Below are positions 8,889 to 17,643 of a DNA stretch of 64,000 nt, in pieces (position 1 is the stretch's first letter; every line of letters begins with the position of its first letter). The notes beneath the pieces were generated by a model. It made no database searches. It was not told where the DNA came from and was given only the letters and a program-made list of their open reading frames with translations. Source of the stretch: Streptomyces sp. NBC_01717 (GTDB lineage Bacteria; Actinomycetota; Actinomycetes; Streptomycetales; Streptomycetaceae); the NCBI RefSeq assembly GCF_036248255.1, contig NZ_CP109178.1, positions 2,170,001 to 2,234,000 of the forward strand, read 5' to 3'. Position numbers and translations under genes: made by a program.

Positions 8889-11285
8889 TTGCCCACAGCA
8901 CCGGACCCTTCCTGCACGCCCCGGACTCTCCGGACGGCCTCTTCGCCGCCGTCCCCCTCCCGAAGAACTGTTCTCGCCACCGGCACGGCGCTCGGCGGCG
9001 CCCTGGTGGTGGGCGGCACGGCCGTCCCCGCCCAGGCAGCAGCCGCGGCCACCGCACCTGCCACCTCCGCCGCGCCCGTCGTGCACTCCCCCGACGACAG
9101 CTGGCGCACCGTCCTCGACGACGCCGATCTGCTCTGGCAGAAGCTGCCGACGACCTGGTACGAGGGCCCGTATCTGGGCAACGGCCGCCTCGGCTCCGGC
9201 ATCTACGCCGAGCCGGGCGCCACGACCACGGCCGTCCGTTTCAACGTCCAGCACTCCGAGGTCCAGGACCACCGCCCCGAGTTCGGTTCCCTCTTCGGCC
9301 TCGCCCGCCTGCCGATCGGCCACTTCACCCTGGAACCGGCCGGCACCATCACCGGCATCGAGTGGTGGATGCGACTGCGCACCGCCGAGCTCGAAGGCAC
9401 GATCACCACCACCGTGGGCACCCTGAAGCTCCGCGCCTTCGTCCACTCCTCCAGCGATCTGCTCGCCGTCGAAATCACCCCGAGCGAGGGCGAGCAGGGC
9501 TTCCGCTGGCTCTTCCACCCGGCCGACGCCATCAGCCCGCGTGCCGACTTCAAGCCTCTGCCGGACGGTTACACGGGCAACCCGCCCGCCGTCATCGAGC
9601 AGCACGGCGAGGTGACCGCCGCCGTCCAGCCGTTGCTGGCGGGCGGCCGGCACGTCACCGCCTGGCGGGAGCGCACCAGGGGCGACAGCCGCACGCTGTA
9701 CGTCACCGTCACGCACTCCCACCCGAAGACGACCGCACGTGACCGCGCGCTGCGTACGGTCAAGACCGCCTCCGCCCTCCCGTACGCGCTGCTCGCCACC
9801 CCGCATCGCTCCTGGTGGGACCGGTTCTACCGGAAGAGCTTCCTGTCACTTCCGGACGCCCGGCTGCAGCGCTTCTACTGGATCCAGCTCTACAAGACGG
9901 CGTCGGCGGCCCGCAAGGACGCGCCCGTGATGGCGACCTCGGGCCCCTGGCTGGAGCCCACACCGTGGCCGAACACCTGGTGGAACCTCAACGTCCAGCT
10001 GGAGTACTGGCTGATCCACGGCTCCAACCATCTGGAGCTGGACGCCGTCACCCGCGCCCTGAGCGAGTTCCGGGAACAGCTCTCCCGCGAGGTGGCGGCC
10101 CCCTACCGGGCGGACTCGGCCGGCATCCCGCGCACCACCGACCCTCAGCTGGTCAACGGCGCGTCCGTGACCGACGGCGGCTACGGCGTCGGCATCCCCG
10201 GCCAGGACCCTCCCACTCCCGAGGTCGGCAACCTCACCTGGGCGCTGCACAACGTGTGGCTCTCCTACCGGCACACCATGGACGAGTCGATCCTGCGCGA
10301 CACGCTGTTCCCGTTGCTGCGCAAGGCGGTCAACTACTACCTGCACTTCCTGGCGCCCGGTGCGGACGGCAAGCTGCACCTCCCGGCGACGTTCTCCCCC
10401 GAGTACGGCGTCAACGCCCCCGACTGCAACTACGACCTGATGCTGCTGCGTTGGGGCTGCCGCACCCTGCTGGACTCGGCCGAGCGACTCGGCGTCCACG
10501 ACCCGCTGACGGCCCGCTGGCAGGAGGTGCTGGCCAAGCTCGCGCCCTACCCGGTGGACGCCAATGGGTTCATGATCGGCGCCGGGGTTCCGTTCGCGAA
10601 GTCGCACCGCCACTACTCGCACATGCTCGCGGTGTATCCGCTGTACGAGCTGACGGGTGCGACGCCCGACGAGCGCGCCCTGATCGAGAAGTCCCTCGCC
10701 CACTGGGTGGGGTTCGAAGGCGCCCTGCAGGGCTACACCTTCACCGGTGCCGCCTCGATGTCCGCGCTGCTCGGCAAGGGCGAGGACGCGCTGAAGTACC
10801 TCGGCCAGCTGATGAGCCGCTTCATCCAGGCGAACACCATGTACAAGGAGTCGGGCCCGGTCATCGAGACCCCGCTCTCGGCGGCCCAGTCGCTGCACGA
10901 CATGGTGTGCCAGTCCTGGGGCGGCACGATCAGGGTCTTCCCGGCGCTGCCCGCCGCCTGGCGGGAGCTGACCGTCCATGACTTCCGTACCCAGGGCGCG
11001 TTCCTGCTCAGCGCGGTACGGGGAGAAGGCCGGACCCGCTGGGTGCGGGTGACCAGCGAGGCCGGCGCCCCCTGCGTCGTACGCCACGGCATCGACGGCC
11101 CGATCGAGATCCGGGACCGCCACGGACGGCCGGTGAGGTATGAGGATGTCGCGGACGGCACGGTGCGGATCGGCCTCCGCAAGGGCGACTCGGCGCTGAT
11201 CACGGCCGCGGGCGACCGCCCGGACCTGACGATCCGTCCGGTCGCCCCGAACGCGGCGGCGCCGCGTTGGGGTCTGCCGGTCTGA
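8889..11285 (+). CDS. Tat-exported glycoside hydrolase family 95-type (alpha-L-fucosidase-like)
   Basis: 798 residues. The TTG at 8889 has AGGAG five bases upstream; a GTG at 8859 is in frame but lacks a site at good spacing. The N-terminus carries a twin-arginine signal, SPSRRTVLATG followed by a hydrophobic stretch to about residue 50, so the folded enzyme is probably exported by Tat. The rest matches GH95-like (alpha/alpha)6-barrel proteins: an N-terminal beta-sandwich (about 70-270), a barrel containing WNLNVQLEYW with the two asparagines expected at the active site, SPEYG supplying the likely general acid Glu, and a C-terminal beta-domain. GH95 enzymes release alpha-L-fucose or alpha-L-galactose from glycans. 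The exact sugar cannot be told. Confidence 0.75.
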   Translation: MPTAPDPSCTPRTLRTASSPPSPSRRTVLATGTALGGALVVGGTAVPAQAAAAATAPATSAAPVVHSPDDSWRTVLDDADLLWQKLPTTWYEGPYLGNGRLGSGIYAEPGATTTAVRFNVQHSEVQDHRPEFGSLFGLARLPIGHFTLEPAGTITGIEWWMRLRTAELEGTITTTVGTLKLRAFVHSSSDLLAVEITPSEGEQGFRWLFHPADAISPRADFKPLPDGYTGNPPAVIEQHGEVTAAVQPLLAGGRHVTAWRERTRGDSRTLYVTVTHSHPKTTARDRALRTVKTASALPYALLATPHRSWWDRFYRKSFLSLPDARLQRFYWIQLYKTASAARKDAPVMATSGPWLEPTPWPNTWWNLNVQLEYWLIHGSNHLELDAVTRALSEFREQLSREVAAPYRADSAGIPRTTDPQLVNGASVTDGGYGVGIPGQDPPTPEVGNLTWALHNVWLSYRHTMDESILRDTLFPLLRKAVNYYLHFLAPGADGKLHLPATFSPEYGVNAPDCNYDLMLLRWGCRTLLDSAERLGVHDPLTARWQEVLAKLAPYPVDANGFMIGAGVPFAKSHRHYSHMLAVYPLYELTGATPDERALIEKSLAHWVGFEGALQGYTFTGAASMSALLGKGEDALKYLGQLMSRFIQANTMYKESGPVIETPLSAAQSLHDMVCQSWGGTIRVFPALPAAWRELTVHDFRTQGAFLLSAVRGEGRTRWVRVTSEAGAPCVVRHGIDGPIEIRDRHGRPVRYEDVADGTVRIGLRKGDSALITAAGDRPDLTIRPVAPNAAAPRWGLPV

Positions 11286-11419
11286 GCCGGTCCGGTCGCA
11301 GGCCGTAGGACCACGGTCCGGTGAAACGACGGCCGACGGGGCGGTGGGGCGGTGGGGTCGGCGTGCGGGGACGGATGTGCTGGGAAGCCGGTCCCGGATT
11401 CCGGCCGGTGAAGGAAATG

Positions 11420-11438
11420 CGGCCCCTCGACGGGGCCG
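11420..11438. terminator. Bidirectional hairpin between convergent genes
   Basis: A 7-base stem (CGGCCCC with GGGGCCG) and 5-base loop, three bases from the stop of the minus-strand Ada-AlkA gene and about 135 bases after the GH95 stop. There is no T-run. Confidence 0.45.
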
Positions 11439-11441
11439 ATG

Positions 11442-12794
11442 TCACCGGCAGTCCAGATGGCGCACGGCGTACGAGCGCCAGGGCCGCCACCGTTCCGCCC
11501 CGGGCGACGCGTCCGGATCCACATCGGGATCGCCGAGTGCCCGCATCCTGATCAGCGTCGCGGCTGCCGGACCGATCCCCGGCAGCCGCAGCAGCGCCTG
11601 CTCGGCCTCGTCGCGGTCGGCGCCGGCGTCGAGACGCACGGTCCCGTCGGCGAGCGCGGCCGCCAGTGTCCGCAGCGCCGGATCGTCCGCCGCGCCCGCC
11701 AGCACTCCCGGCTCCGGGAACACATGGGTCAGACCGCCGCACGGCACGTCGAGGACCTTCCCGTACGTCTCCACGAGCCGCTCCGCCGCTTCCCGGCCGA
11801 CGAGCGTCCGTACCGCGAACTCCTCGGGGTCCGCGGCTCCCGGCGACCTCAGCCCGGGGCGGGCCGCGACGCACGGTGCCAGCCCGGGGTCGGCGCCGAG
11901 CCGCTCGTCGACGGCGTACGGATCGGCGTCCAGGTCGAAGAGGCGCCGCAGCCGCTGCACGGCCGTGGTCAGATCGCGCAGATCCGTGAGGTTGATCCTG
12001 GCGTCCAGCCATGCCCCGGCGGACCGCTCGTCGACGGCGACGACGCCCGTGCCGTACGGCAGCCGCAGGGTGCGCCGGTAGGTGCGGGCACCGGGCTCGC
12101 CGCTGACCTCCTCGACCCGGGCGACCGCCTCGCCGGCCAGCAGATCGAAGACCTCCCGGGCGGCGTACGGTCCCCGGTGGGCGAGCCGGAGCGGGATTCC
12201 GGCCGTGCGCGCCTCCCGTATCCCCGCCCCCGGTCCGGTCCCGGCCTCGGCCCGCAGCGCGCTCGGCGTGCGGGCGTAGATCCGCCGGATCGTGTCGTTG
12301 AACTGACGCACGCTGGCGAAGCCGGACGCGAACGCGATCTCGGTGACGGGCAGCCCCGTCGTCTGGAGCAGCACCCGTGCGGTGTGCGCCCGCTGGGCGC
12401 GGGCCAGCGCGACGGGTCCGGCGCCCAGCTCGGCGTTGAGCTGCCGCTGCACCTGGCGCGAGCTGTAGCCGAGCCGGTGCGCGAGCCCGGGCACGCCCTC
12501 CCGGTCGACCACGCCGTCACCGATCATCCGCATGGCACGGCCGACGACATCGGCCCGTACGTTCCACTCCGCGGACCCCGGGACGGCGTCCGGGCGGCAG
12601 CGCCTGCACGCCCGGAAGCCGTTGCCCTGGGCAGCGGCGGCGGTCGGGAAGAACCGGACGTTCTTCCGCTTGGGGGTGACGGCGGGGCAGCTCGGCCGGC
12701 AGTAGATGCCGGTGGTCTCGACGGCGAAGAAGAACTCCCCGTCGAACCGTGCGTCGCGGCTGCTCACCGCCTCGTACCTGGTCCGTTCGTCCAT
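11442..12794 (-). CDS. Ada-AlkA fusion (alkylation response), glycosylase end apparently defective
   Basis: 450 residues from the ATG at 12794. Order of domains: an Ada-type zinc domain with Cys32, Cys36, Cys63 and Cys66 (methyl-phosphotriester acceptor/sensor), an AraC-type HTH (about 85-185), an AlkA N-terminal domain, and an HhH-GPD 3-methyladenine DNA glycosylase domain. The glycosylase end is unusual. The hairpin reads LPGIGPAAATLI where the family usually has GPWTA. The segment after RALGDPD that should carry the catalytic Asp is only a short DVDPDASPG before AERWRPWR. Sensing and DNA binding look intact; base excision is doubtful. It lies 83 bases after rsgA, probably in the same transcript. 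Confidence 0.8.
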   Translation of the reverse strand: MDERTRYEAVSSRDARFDGEFFFAVETTGIYCRPSCPAVTPKRKNVRFFPTAAAAQGNGFRACRRCRPDAVPGSAEWNVRADVVGRAMRMIGDGVVDREGVPGLAHRLGYSSRQVQRQLNAELGAGPVALARAQRAHTARVLLQTTGLPVTEIAFASGFASVRQFNDTIRRIYARTPSALRAEAGTGPGAGIREARTAGIPLRLAHRGPYAAREVFDLLAGEAVARVEEVSGEPGARTYRRTLRLPYGTGVVAVDERSAGAWLDARINLTDLRDLTTAVQRLRRLFDLDADPYAVDERLGADPGLAPCVAARPGLRSPGAADPEEFAVRTLVGREAAERLVETYGKVLDVPCGGLTHVFPEPGVLAGAADDPALRTLAAALADGTVRLDAGADRDEAEQALLRLPGIGPAAATLIRMRALGDPDVDPDASPGAERWRPWRSYAVRHLDCR

Positions 12795-12877
12795 CACGCC
12801 GTCCAGTGTGCGCCACCGAGCGGTGGCGCACTCGCGGTTTTCGGACGTCGACCCGGCCCCCAGACCGGAGCGCGGCG

Positions 12878-14050
12878 CTACCGCACCCGGCCCCGCTTCG
12901 CGTCCATGGCGGCCCGGCCCGCGGCCCCCCTGCGCTTCCATTCGCGCAGCATCTCGGACCGTACCCGGGCATCGGTCTTGGCCACGATGCGCTGGTTCTC
13001 GCGCAGCAGCTTGCGGAAGCTGTCGAGGCGCCGCTCGGAGAGCGAACCGTCATCGATCGCGGCGAGTACCGCGCAGCCGGGCTCGGACTGATGGGCGCAG
13101 TCGTGGAACCGGCATCGCCGGGCCAGGTCCTCGATCTCCGAGAAGACCTGGCCGACGCCGGTCTCCGCGTCCCAGAGGCCGACCCCGCGCAGTCCGGGTG
13201 TGTCGATCAGTACGCCCCCGGCGGGCAGAACCAGCAGATTGCGGGTCGTGGTCGTGTGCCGGCCCTTGCCGTCGACGTCACGGGCGGCCTGTACGTCCAT
13301 CACGTCTTCGCCGAGCAACGTGTTGGCAAGGGTCGACTTGCCCGCACCGGAGGCCCCGAGCAGCACGCTCGTGCCGCCCGAGACGATGGCGCCGAAGACG
13401 TCGAGCCCCTCACCGGTGGCTGAACTGACGGGCAGCACCTGCACCCCGGGCGCGACGGCTTCGATGTCCTGGACGAAATACGACAGCGTGTCGGCGTCCG
13501 GCACCAGATCGGCCTTGGTCAGCACCACGATCGGCTGGGCTGCACCGTCCGTGGCGGACGCACCGTCCCGCAGCAGCGCGTCACCGCTGGAGCTGGACAT
13601 GGCGAGCGCGAGGAAGCGCTCCACCCGCCCCAGGTCGAGCTCCACGGCGAGCGAGACGCAGATGGCGATGTGGTCGACGTTGGTGGCGAGCACCTGCCCT
13701 TCGGAGCGCTGTGACGACGTCGAGCGCACGAAGGCGGTGCGTCGCGGCAGCAGTGTCCGGACGAACTGCGGATCACCGTCGGGGTCGACGGCGACCCAGT
13801 CGCCCGTGCAGACGATCCGCATGGGGTCGCGAGGGACGACGAACGCGGTGTCCGCGCGGACGGTGCCGTCGGGCGTGACGACATCGCACTGACCACGGTC
13901 CACCCGAACCACCCGTCCGGGCAGCAGCCCCTTTGCGGCGTGCGGTGCGAACTCGGCCGCCCAGGCGTCGTCCCAGCCGTACGGCGACAGCGGATGCGAC
14001 GAGGACGGACCGGTGTTGGAGGAGAGCGGGGAAAGCGGGGAGAAAGACAA
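12878..14050 (-). CDS. rsgA: Ribosome small-subunit biogenesis GTPase RsgA
   Basis: 390 residues. A circularly permuted GTPase that binds the 30S subunit late in assembly. The base-recognition motif TKAD (about residue 178) comes before the P-loop GASGAGKST (about 232) and then DTPG. An OB-fold precedes them, and a C-terminal zinc knuckle follows (CRFHDCAHQSEPGC). The start is TTG at 14050, with GAAGGG six bases upstream; this gives an MSFS N-terminus. That ribosome binding site lies inside hairpins and is preceded by a 23-codon reading frame, suggesting translational control. The Ada-AlkA gene follows on the same strand. Confidence 0.92.
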   Translation of the reverse strand: MSFSPLSPLSSNTGPSSSHPLSPYGWDDAWAAEFAPHAAKGLLPGRVVRVDRGQCDVVTPDGTVRADTAFVVPRDPMRIVCTGDWVAVDPDGDPQFVRTLLPRRTAFVRSTSSQRSEGQVLATNVDHIAICVSLAVELDLGRVERFLALAMSSSSGDALLRDGASATDGAAQPIVVLTKADLVPDADTLSYFVQDIEAVAPGVQVLPVSSATGEGLDVFGAIVSGGTSVLLGASGAGKSTLANTLLGEDVMDVQAARDVDGKGRHTTTTRNLLVLPAGGVLIDTPGLRGVGLWDAETGVGQVFSEIEDLARRCRFHDCAHQSEPGCAVLAAIDDGSLSERRLDSFRKLLRENQRIVAKTDARVRSEMLREWKRRGAAGRAAMDAKRGRVR

Positions 14051-14069
14051 GGGAAACCCTTCGGAGGGT
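14049..14069 (-). promoter_or_regulatory. Hairpins covering the rsgA ribosome binding site
   Basis: On the minus strand the rsgA Shine-Dalgarno GAAGGG can pair with upstream ACCCT (14056-14069, stem 5, loop CCGA). Alternatively, it can pair with downstream CCCTT, which includes the first bases of the TTG start (14049-14061, stem 5, loop TTT). The two hairpins exclude each other and both mask initiation. Confidence 0.55.
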
Positions 14070-14114
14070 GGCCCCGGCAACGCGCACTCGGGCGCGGAGA
14101 AGTACGAAAGAAGG

Positions 14115-14186
14115 TCAGCCGGCGACCACGGGGGCGAGAACGATGCTCTTCCGGTTGTGGGCAGCGCCCATCGCAACGACAGTCAT
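14115..14186 (-). CDS. Possible 23-residue leader peptide upstream of rsgA
   Basis: The reading frame MTVVAMGAAHNR... ends in VVAG. The ATG at 14186 is preceded by AGGAGGTGAGGACATTG, one of the strongest ribosome binding sites in the window. The stop lies 64 bases before the rsgA TTG. No domain is possible at this size. The strong site, short length, and masked rsgA site downstream fit a translational leader; a free small protein is the alternative. Confidence 0.5.
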   Translation of the reverse strand: MTVVAMGAAHNRKSIVLAPVVAG

Positions 14187-14416
14187 CAATGTCCTCACCT
14201 CCTGGTTCACAGCACGGGCCGACACCGGCGGTATGCCCGCCGGCCGCAACACTGCACACGATAGCCGGGGGCCGCCCGACGCCGTCAACGCATTTTTCGC
14301 CCCAGGTCCTCGCGGGCACATCGGTCCGGGGCGTTCGTCGGAGTTGCCACGAAGTCTCCCTCGATCAGGTGAAACAGGCGCACAACGGCCGGTCCGTTGC
14401 CGTTATGGTGCCGAGC

Positions 14417-14917
14417 ATGACCTCACCCCAGACGGCCATCAGCCCGTTCACACAAGCCCAGTTGGGCACGCTCTCCCTGATCGGGTGGACCGGCGAGCAC
14501 CCCGATGGCGGACCCGATGTCGCCTTTCTGCTCGTCTACTCGCTGGGCGACGGGACGGACGGCCCGGCCGCCGGTGAGGCCGCGATGAGGGTGGCTCTGG
14601 AGCGCTGCGGGCTTCCGGTCGGCGCCGGTCTCGTACGCGCCGCCGAGACGCCGGGCCTCCCGGTCACGCTCCTGGTCCAGGCCGGCCAGGCGGTACTGAC
14701 ACTGCCTCACTTCACCGCGCAGTACCGGGTGCCGCCTCAGTGGCTGGTCGCGGCCCGCGACCGGGGGGAGGTCTACGCGATGTTCGCCACCCGCCCGTGG
14801 CCGGCGGCGGTGCCGGGCCGGCCGGTCGGCGAGGAGCTGCTGCGTTCCTTCGCCGCGGACGAAGAGGTCGTCATGACTTCCGCCCACTGTCTTCTGCCGG
14901 TGCGCTCCCTGGGCTGA
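14417..14917 (+). CDS. DUF5949-like hypothetical protein
   Basis: 166 residues from ATG 14417 (MTSPQTAISPFTQAQLG); an ATG at 14405 is also in frame. It is a soluble mixed alpha/beta protein without signal peptide, membrane segment or recognisable catalytic motif. It resembles a Streptomyces-restricted family listed as DUF5949, function unknown. It is divergent from the rsgA leader and convergent with a rodlin gene. Confidence 0.65.
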   Translation: MTSPQTAISPFTQAQLGTLSLIGWTGEHPDGGPDVAFLLVYSLGDGTDGPAAGEAAMRVALERCGLPVGAGLVRAAETPGLPVTLLVQAGQAVLTLPHFTAQYRVPPQWLVAARDRGEVYAMFATRPWPAAVPGRPVGEELLRSFAADEEVVMTSAHCLLPVRSLG

Positions 14918-14933
14918 TCCGCCCGGCCCGGCC

Positions 14934-14967
14934 GATGTCCACCACCCCCCGTTGAGCGGTGGGCATC
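14934..14967. terminator. Bidirectional terminator between DUF5949 and rodlin genes
   Basis: A 10-base stem (GATGTCCACC with GGTGGGCATC, one G-U pair on transcription) and 14-base loop, between two convergent stop codons at 14917 and 15044. Confidence 0.6.
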
Positions 14968-15043
14968 GTCGTGCGCGGCGGTACCGCATGGGAGAGCAGG
15001 CGGTCCGGGCGCTCACCCTGGACCGTCCGCGGCTCACGCGGCG

Positions 15044-15454
15044 TCAGCGGTTGTCGGCGCCGTTGCCCGACAGGACCGGGACGTCGTCCACGATGTGTGA
15101 GAGAGCCTCGTCGCCCTTGGCCTGGGTGGAGTTCTCGGCGCACTGCTGGTTCTGCGGCGAGTGCAGGGCGTTGACGTCCTGGACCGCGACGGGCACCAGC
15201 AGACCCACGACCGAGCCGGCGTTGGCCTTGGCCGGCAGGCCGACGCAAGCCTTGTTCAGCGAGCCCTGGACGAGCTGCAACTGCGGGCTGCGGTCGCCCT
15301 GGGTCACGCTGTTGCCGAACGACTGCTGCGTCCCGTTGCCGTTGACCGACGTGGTGCCCTGGTCATTGCCGATCGCCATGGCCGAGGGGGCCGCGGCAGC
15401 CGACAGACCGACCAGGGATACGGCCACTGCCGCGCCGGCCATCAACTTCTTCAT
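15044..15454 (-). CDS. Rodlin paralogue 1
   Basis: 136 residues. Rodlins are secreted and assemble with chaplin fibres into the paired-rodlet layer on aerial hyphae and spores. The ATG at 15454 gives the same length as the two other rodlins here; a GTG directly before it is possible. It has a signal peptide (MKKLMAGAAVAVSLVG, cleavage after SAMA), then GNDQGTTSVNGNG. The family core contains [20 protein letters not shown] and [20 protein letters not shown], with the two conserved cysteines, and ends near VLSGNG. It diverges most of the three (ALHSPQNQQCAE where the others have [12 protein letters not shown]). Confidence 0.92.
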   Translation of the reverse strand: MKKLMAGAAVAVSLVGLSAAAAPSAMAIGNDQGTTSVNGNGTQQSFGNSVTQGDRSPQLQLVQGSLNKACVGLPAKANAGSVVGLLVPVAVQDVNALHSPQNQQCAENSTQAKGDEALSHIVDDVPVLSGNGADNR

Positions 15455-15573
15455 CACGCTTCACCTTTCAGAGCGTCCCGCTCTGGGACGCACTGATCAA
15501 CCGGATATGGAAGCGTCGGTTCCGCGGTACCACTCAAATGGTTCGGATCCAGCGTGAGTTCGGCCCGGCCCGG

Positions 15574-15777
15574 TCAGTCACCGAGCGTCTCGCCGGACGT
15601 GCGCGCCGCGGGGACGAGGCGACCCACGTAGGGCGGATCGGACTCGGGGCGCGGCGCACCCAGCTGCCTGGCCCGCCGGGCTGCCTCCCATTCGGCGAGC
15701 AGCCGGTCGTAGATGGGGGTGACGTCCTCCGTGTGCCGGTGCCGGCCACACGGGCGCTCACTGTCGTAATGGTCCAT
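15574..15777 (-). CDS. Small hypothetical protein, 67 aa
   Basis: The frame MDHYDSERPCGRHRHTEDV followed by a helix IYDRLLAEWEAARRARQLG and a charged tail. AGAGG lies about seven bases before the ATG at 15777. No family recognised, no signal peptide. It sits between two rodlin genes on the same strand but may be unrelated to them. Confidence 0.5.
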   Translation of the reverse strand: MDHYDSERPCGRHRHTEDVTPIYDRLLAEWEAARRARQLGAPRPESDPPYVGRLVPAARTSGETLGD

Positions 15778-16078
15778 GACGGGCCTCTACCCGGTGCGGC
15801 AGCCGAACGCAGCCGGCACTACGGCAACCGGCCCAGTGCGCCCCTCCAACGAGGGTTTTCGGCGGGCTGAGGGCCGTCCCGCACCCCCTGGCGAATCGCC
15901 CTCGGTCGCACGACGAGGGGCCGGTCCGTCCGGGCCGCCGAGGAACGGCTGCCGCGCGGATGAACCGGCCCGATCCGAACGAAAGACCCCAAGGACCGTC
16001 CCGTGATCCCCGGCGGGCGCGCGACAACCGCTACGACACCTCGCCGCGTTGCCGGAACGCCCGAATTCGGGACGGCCC
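15778..16078. other. 301-base intergenic stretch, no gene seen
   Basis: Between the small hypothetical gene and the second rodlin gene. Reading frames here are short and lack ribosome binding sites. A 12-base palindrome CCCGAATTCGGG lies at about 16060-16071, seven bases past the end of the rodlin gene at 16079, and could contribute to its 3' end. Confidence 0.5.
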
Positions 16079-16489
16079 TCAGCTGTTGCCGGTGCCGTTG
16101 CCGGACAGGACCGGGATGTCGTCCAGGATGTGCGACAGGGCCTCGTCCCCCTTGGCCTGGGTGGAGTTCTCGGTGCACTGCTGGTTCTGCGGCGAGGACA
16201 GAACGTTGACGTCCTGGACCGCGACCGGGACCGCACCCAGGAGCGAACCGACGTTGGCCTTGGCCGGCAGGCCGACGCAGGGCTTGTTGAGCGAGCCCTG
16301 GACCAGCGCGAACTGCGGGCTCCAGTCACCCTGGGTGGCCGAGTTGCCGAACGACTGAGTGTTGTTGTTGCCGTTGTACGACGTCGTGCCGGTGTCGTCG
16401 CCGATGGCCATGGCCTGCGGGGCGATCGCGGCGGAGACGCCGACGATCGCAGCGGCTGCGGCCGCCGAGGCCATAATTTTCTTGATCAT
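16079..16489 (-). CDS. Rodlin paralogue 2
   Basis: 136 residues, ATG at 16489 with AGAAGGG eight bases upstream. The signal peptide begins [17 protein letters not shown] and cleaves after QAMA. The mature part shares GTTS-NGN-QSFGNS, then [21 protein letters not shown], and [20 protein letters not shown] with the third rodlin. Two cysteines are conserved. Duplicates this close suggest local amplification of the rodlet-layer component. Confidence 0.93.
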   Translation of the reverse strand: MIKKIMASAAAAAAIVGVSAAIAPQAMAIGDDTGTTSYNGNNNTQSFGNSATQGDWSPQFALVQGSLNKPCVGLPAKANVGSLLGAVPVAVQDVNVLSSPQNQQCTENSTQAKGDEALSHILDDIPVLSGNGTGNS

Positions 16490-16679
16490 GAAATAGCCCT
16501 TCTGGGGTTTCCGTTGCCCGCCTGTCCGGAGCGCTTTGATCAACTCGCGACGGCAGGTTTGGATGTGACGCTTCACCCGAACGGTGCTTCTGCCGTCCGG
16601 ATGTTGCCCGATGCGCGGTAGCGATACCGGAGAATTGCCATCACCACGAATGCGCTGGGAACTGCCGCCTTTTGACGGA

Positions 16680-16970
16680 TCAGCCACCGAGGGGCACGCC
16701 ACCGAGCAGCGGAGCCGCACTCTTGGCCGCACGGGTGGCCTGCCCGGCAACCTTGGTGACGGTGCCCTTCTTCTGCACCGAATCCGTGGCGCCACCGACG
16801 GTGTCGACGATCGGGTCGACGCCCTGGGGGGCTGCGGCCAACACCTGGTTGACGCCGCCGTCGAGGCTGAAGCCGGGCGCCGTGGCGGTGGTAACGGCGA
16901 AGGCGGGAGCAGCCGTTCCGAAAGCAACCACGGAACCGGCAACGAACGCAGCAGTCTTCGCGTACTTCAC
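16680..16970 (-). CDS. Small secreted protein with chaplin-like signal peptide
   Basis: 96 residues. The start is a GTG at 16970, seven bases after GAAGGGA. The signal peptide [18 protein letters not shown] ending in APAFA closely resembles that of the short chaplin at 17410-17643, including the bases around the start. The mature chain has [18 protein letters not shown] and a C-terminal VPLGG. It has no chaplin domain, cysteines or sortase motif. Function unknown; its location and shared leader suggest co-secretion with the hydrophobic surface layer. Confidence 0.75.
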   Translation of the reverse strand: MKYAKTAAFVAGSVVAFGTAAPAFAVTTATAPGFSLDGGVNQVLAAAPQGVDPIVDTVGGATDSVQKKGTVTKVAGQATRAAKSAAPLLGGVPLGG

Positions 16971-17409
16971 TTTGAGGTTCCCTTCTGCAGCGGCATCTGT
17001 TTCGGTCGCGTCCCCGCGCCGCACAAGCCTTCTTTACCTGTGACTTCTGCCGCTTTCGACCTGGGTAACGAACCGGTTCCGGTCGGGCAACTGCACGGCC
17101 CGCTTTTTCTGGGGGACCACTCGATCGATCGCATGACTAATCACCGGAACGAGTGTTGCGGGGGTTCCACGGCCGGAGTGAGTGGTGCACTGTCAGGTGC
17201 TCCGTTCCGCGCAGCTGTCCGGGTGTCCGCCTCCAGCCGCCGGCGCACCGCGCCTCGGGCGATACGGAACGACTTCGGCCGTTCCACCGCATCCGGAAGC
17301 ACGGCGAACGCGCGGAACGGAGCACGCGGAAAGAGGAAAGCCCCGGATCGCGCACGAGGCGCGATCCGGGGCGGACGGTCGGTGAGCTCTGGGCTCAGCC
17401 GACCGGCAT
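16971..17409. other. 439-base intergenic region
   Basis: Holds the promoter region of the small secreted gene on its left side and the terminator of the chaplin gene (17340-17372) on its right. No supported coding frame; the frames present lack ribosome binding sites and recognisable products. Confidence 0.5.
17340..17372 (-). terminator. Terminator of the short chaplin gene
   Basis: A perfect 14-base stem (17340-17353 with 17359-17372) and 5-base loop, followed on the minus strand by a pyrimidine-rich CTTTCCTCTTTCC. It lies 37 bases after the chaplin stop. Confidence 0.85.
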
Positions 17410-17643
17410 TCAGCCGTTGGAGCAGGCGTTGCCGAACGCGGGGTTGAGCAGACCGATCACGCTCAGCGTGTTGCCGCAGACGTTGACCGGGACGTGAATC
17501 GGAACCTGAATGACGTTACCGGAAAGGACACCCGGGGAGTTGTTGGCCGCGCCCTCGGCACCGGAGTCGGCGAAGGCGGGAGTTGCGGCACCGATCGCCA
17601 TCAGGGTTCCGGCGGCGATGGCGGCAACCTTGGTGTACTTCAC
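17410..17643 (-). CDS. Short chaplin
   Basis: 77 residues. GTG 17643 is chosen because GAAAGGG lies six bases before it; the ATG at 17649 overlaps the spacer of that site. The signal peptide (MKYTKVAAIAAGTLMAIG, then TPAFA) is followed by a single chaplin domain: [38 protein letters not shown], and the second cysteine in ACSNG. Short chaplins self-assemble into amyloid fibres at air-water interfaces and let aerial hyphae leave the medium. It is transcribed alone. Confidence 0.95.
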   Translation of the reverse strand: MKYTKVAAIAAGTLMAIGAATPAFADSGAEGAANNSPGVLSGNVIQVPIHVPVNVCGNTLSVIGLLNPAFGNACSNG

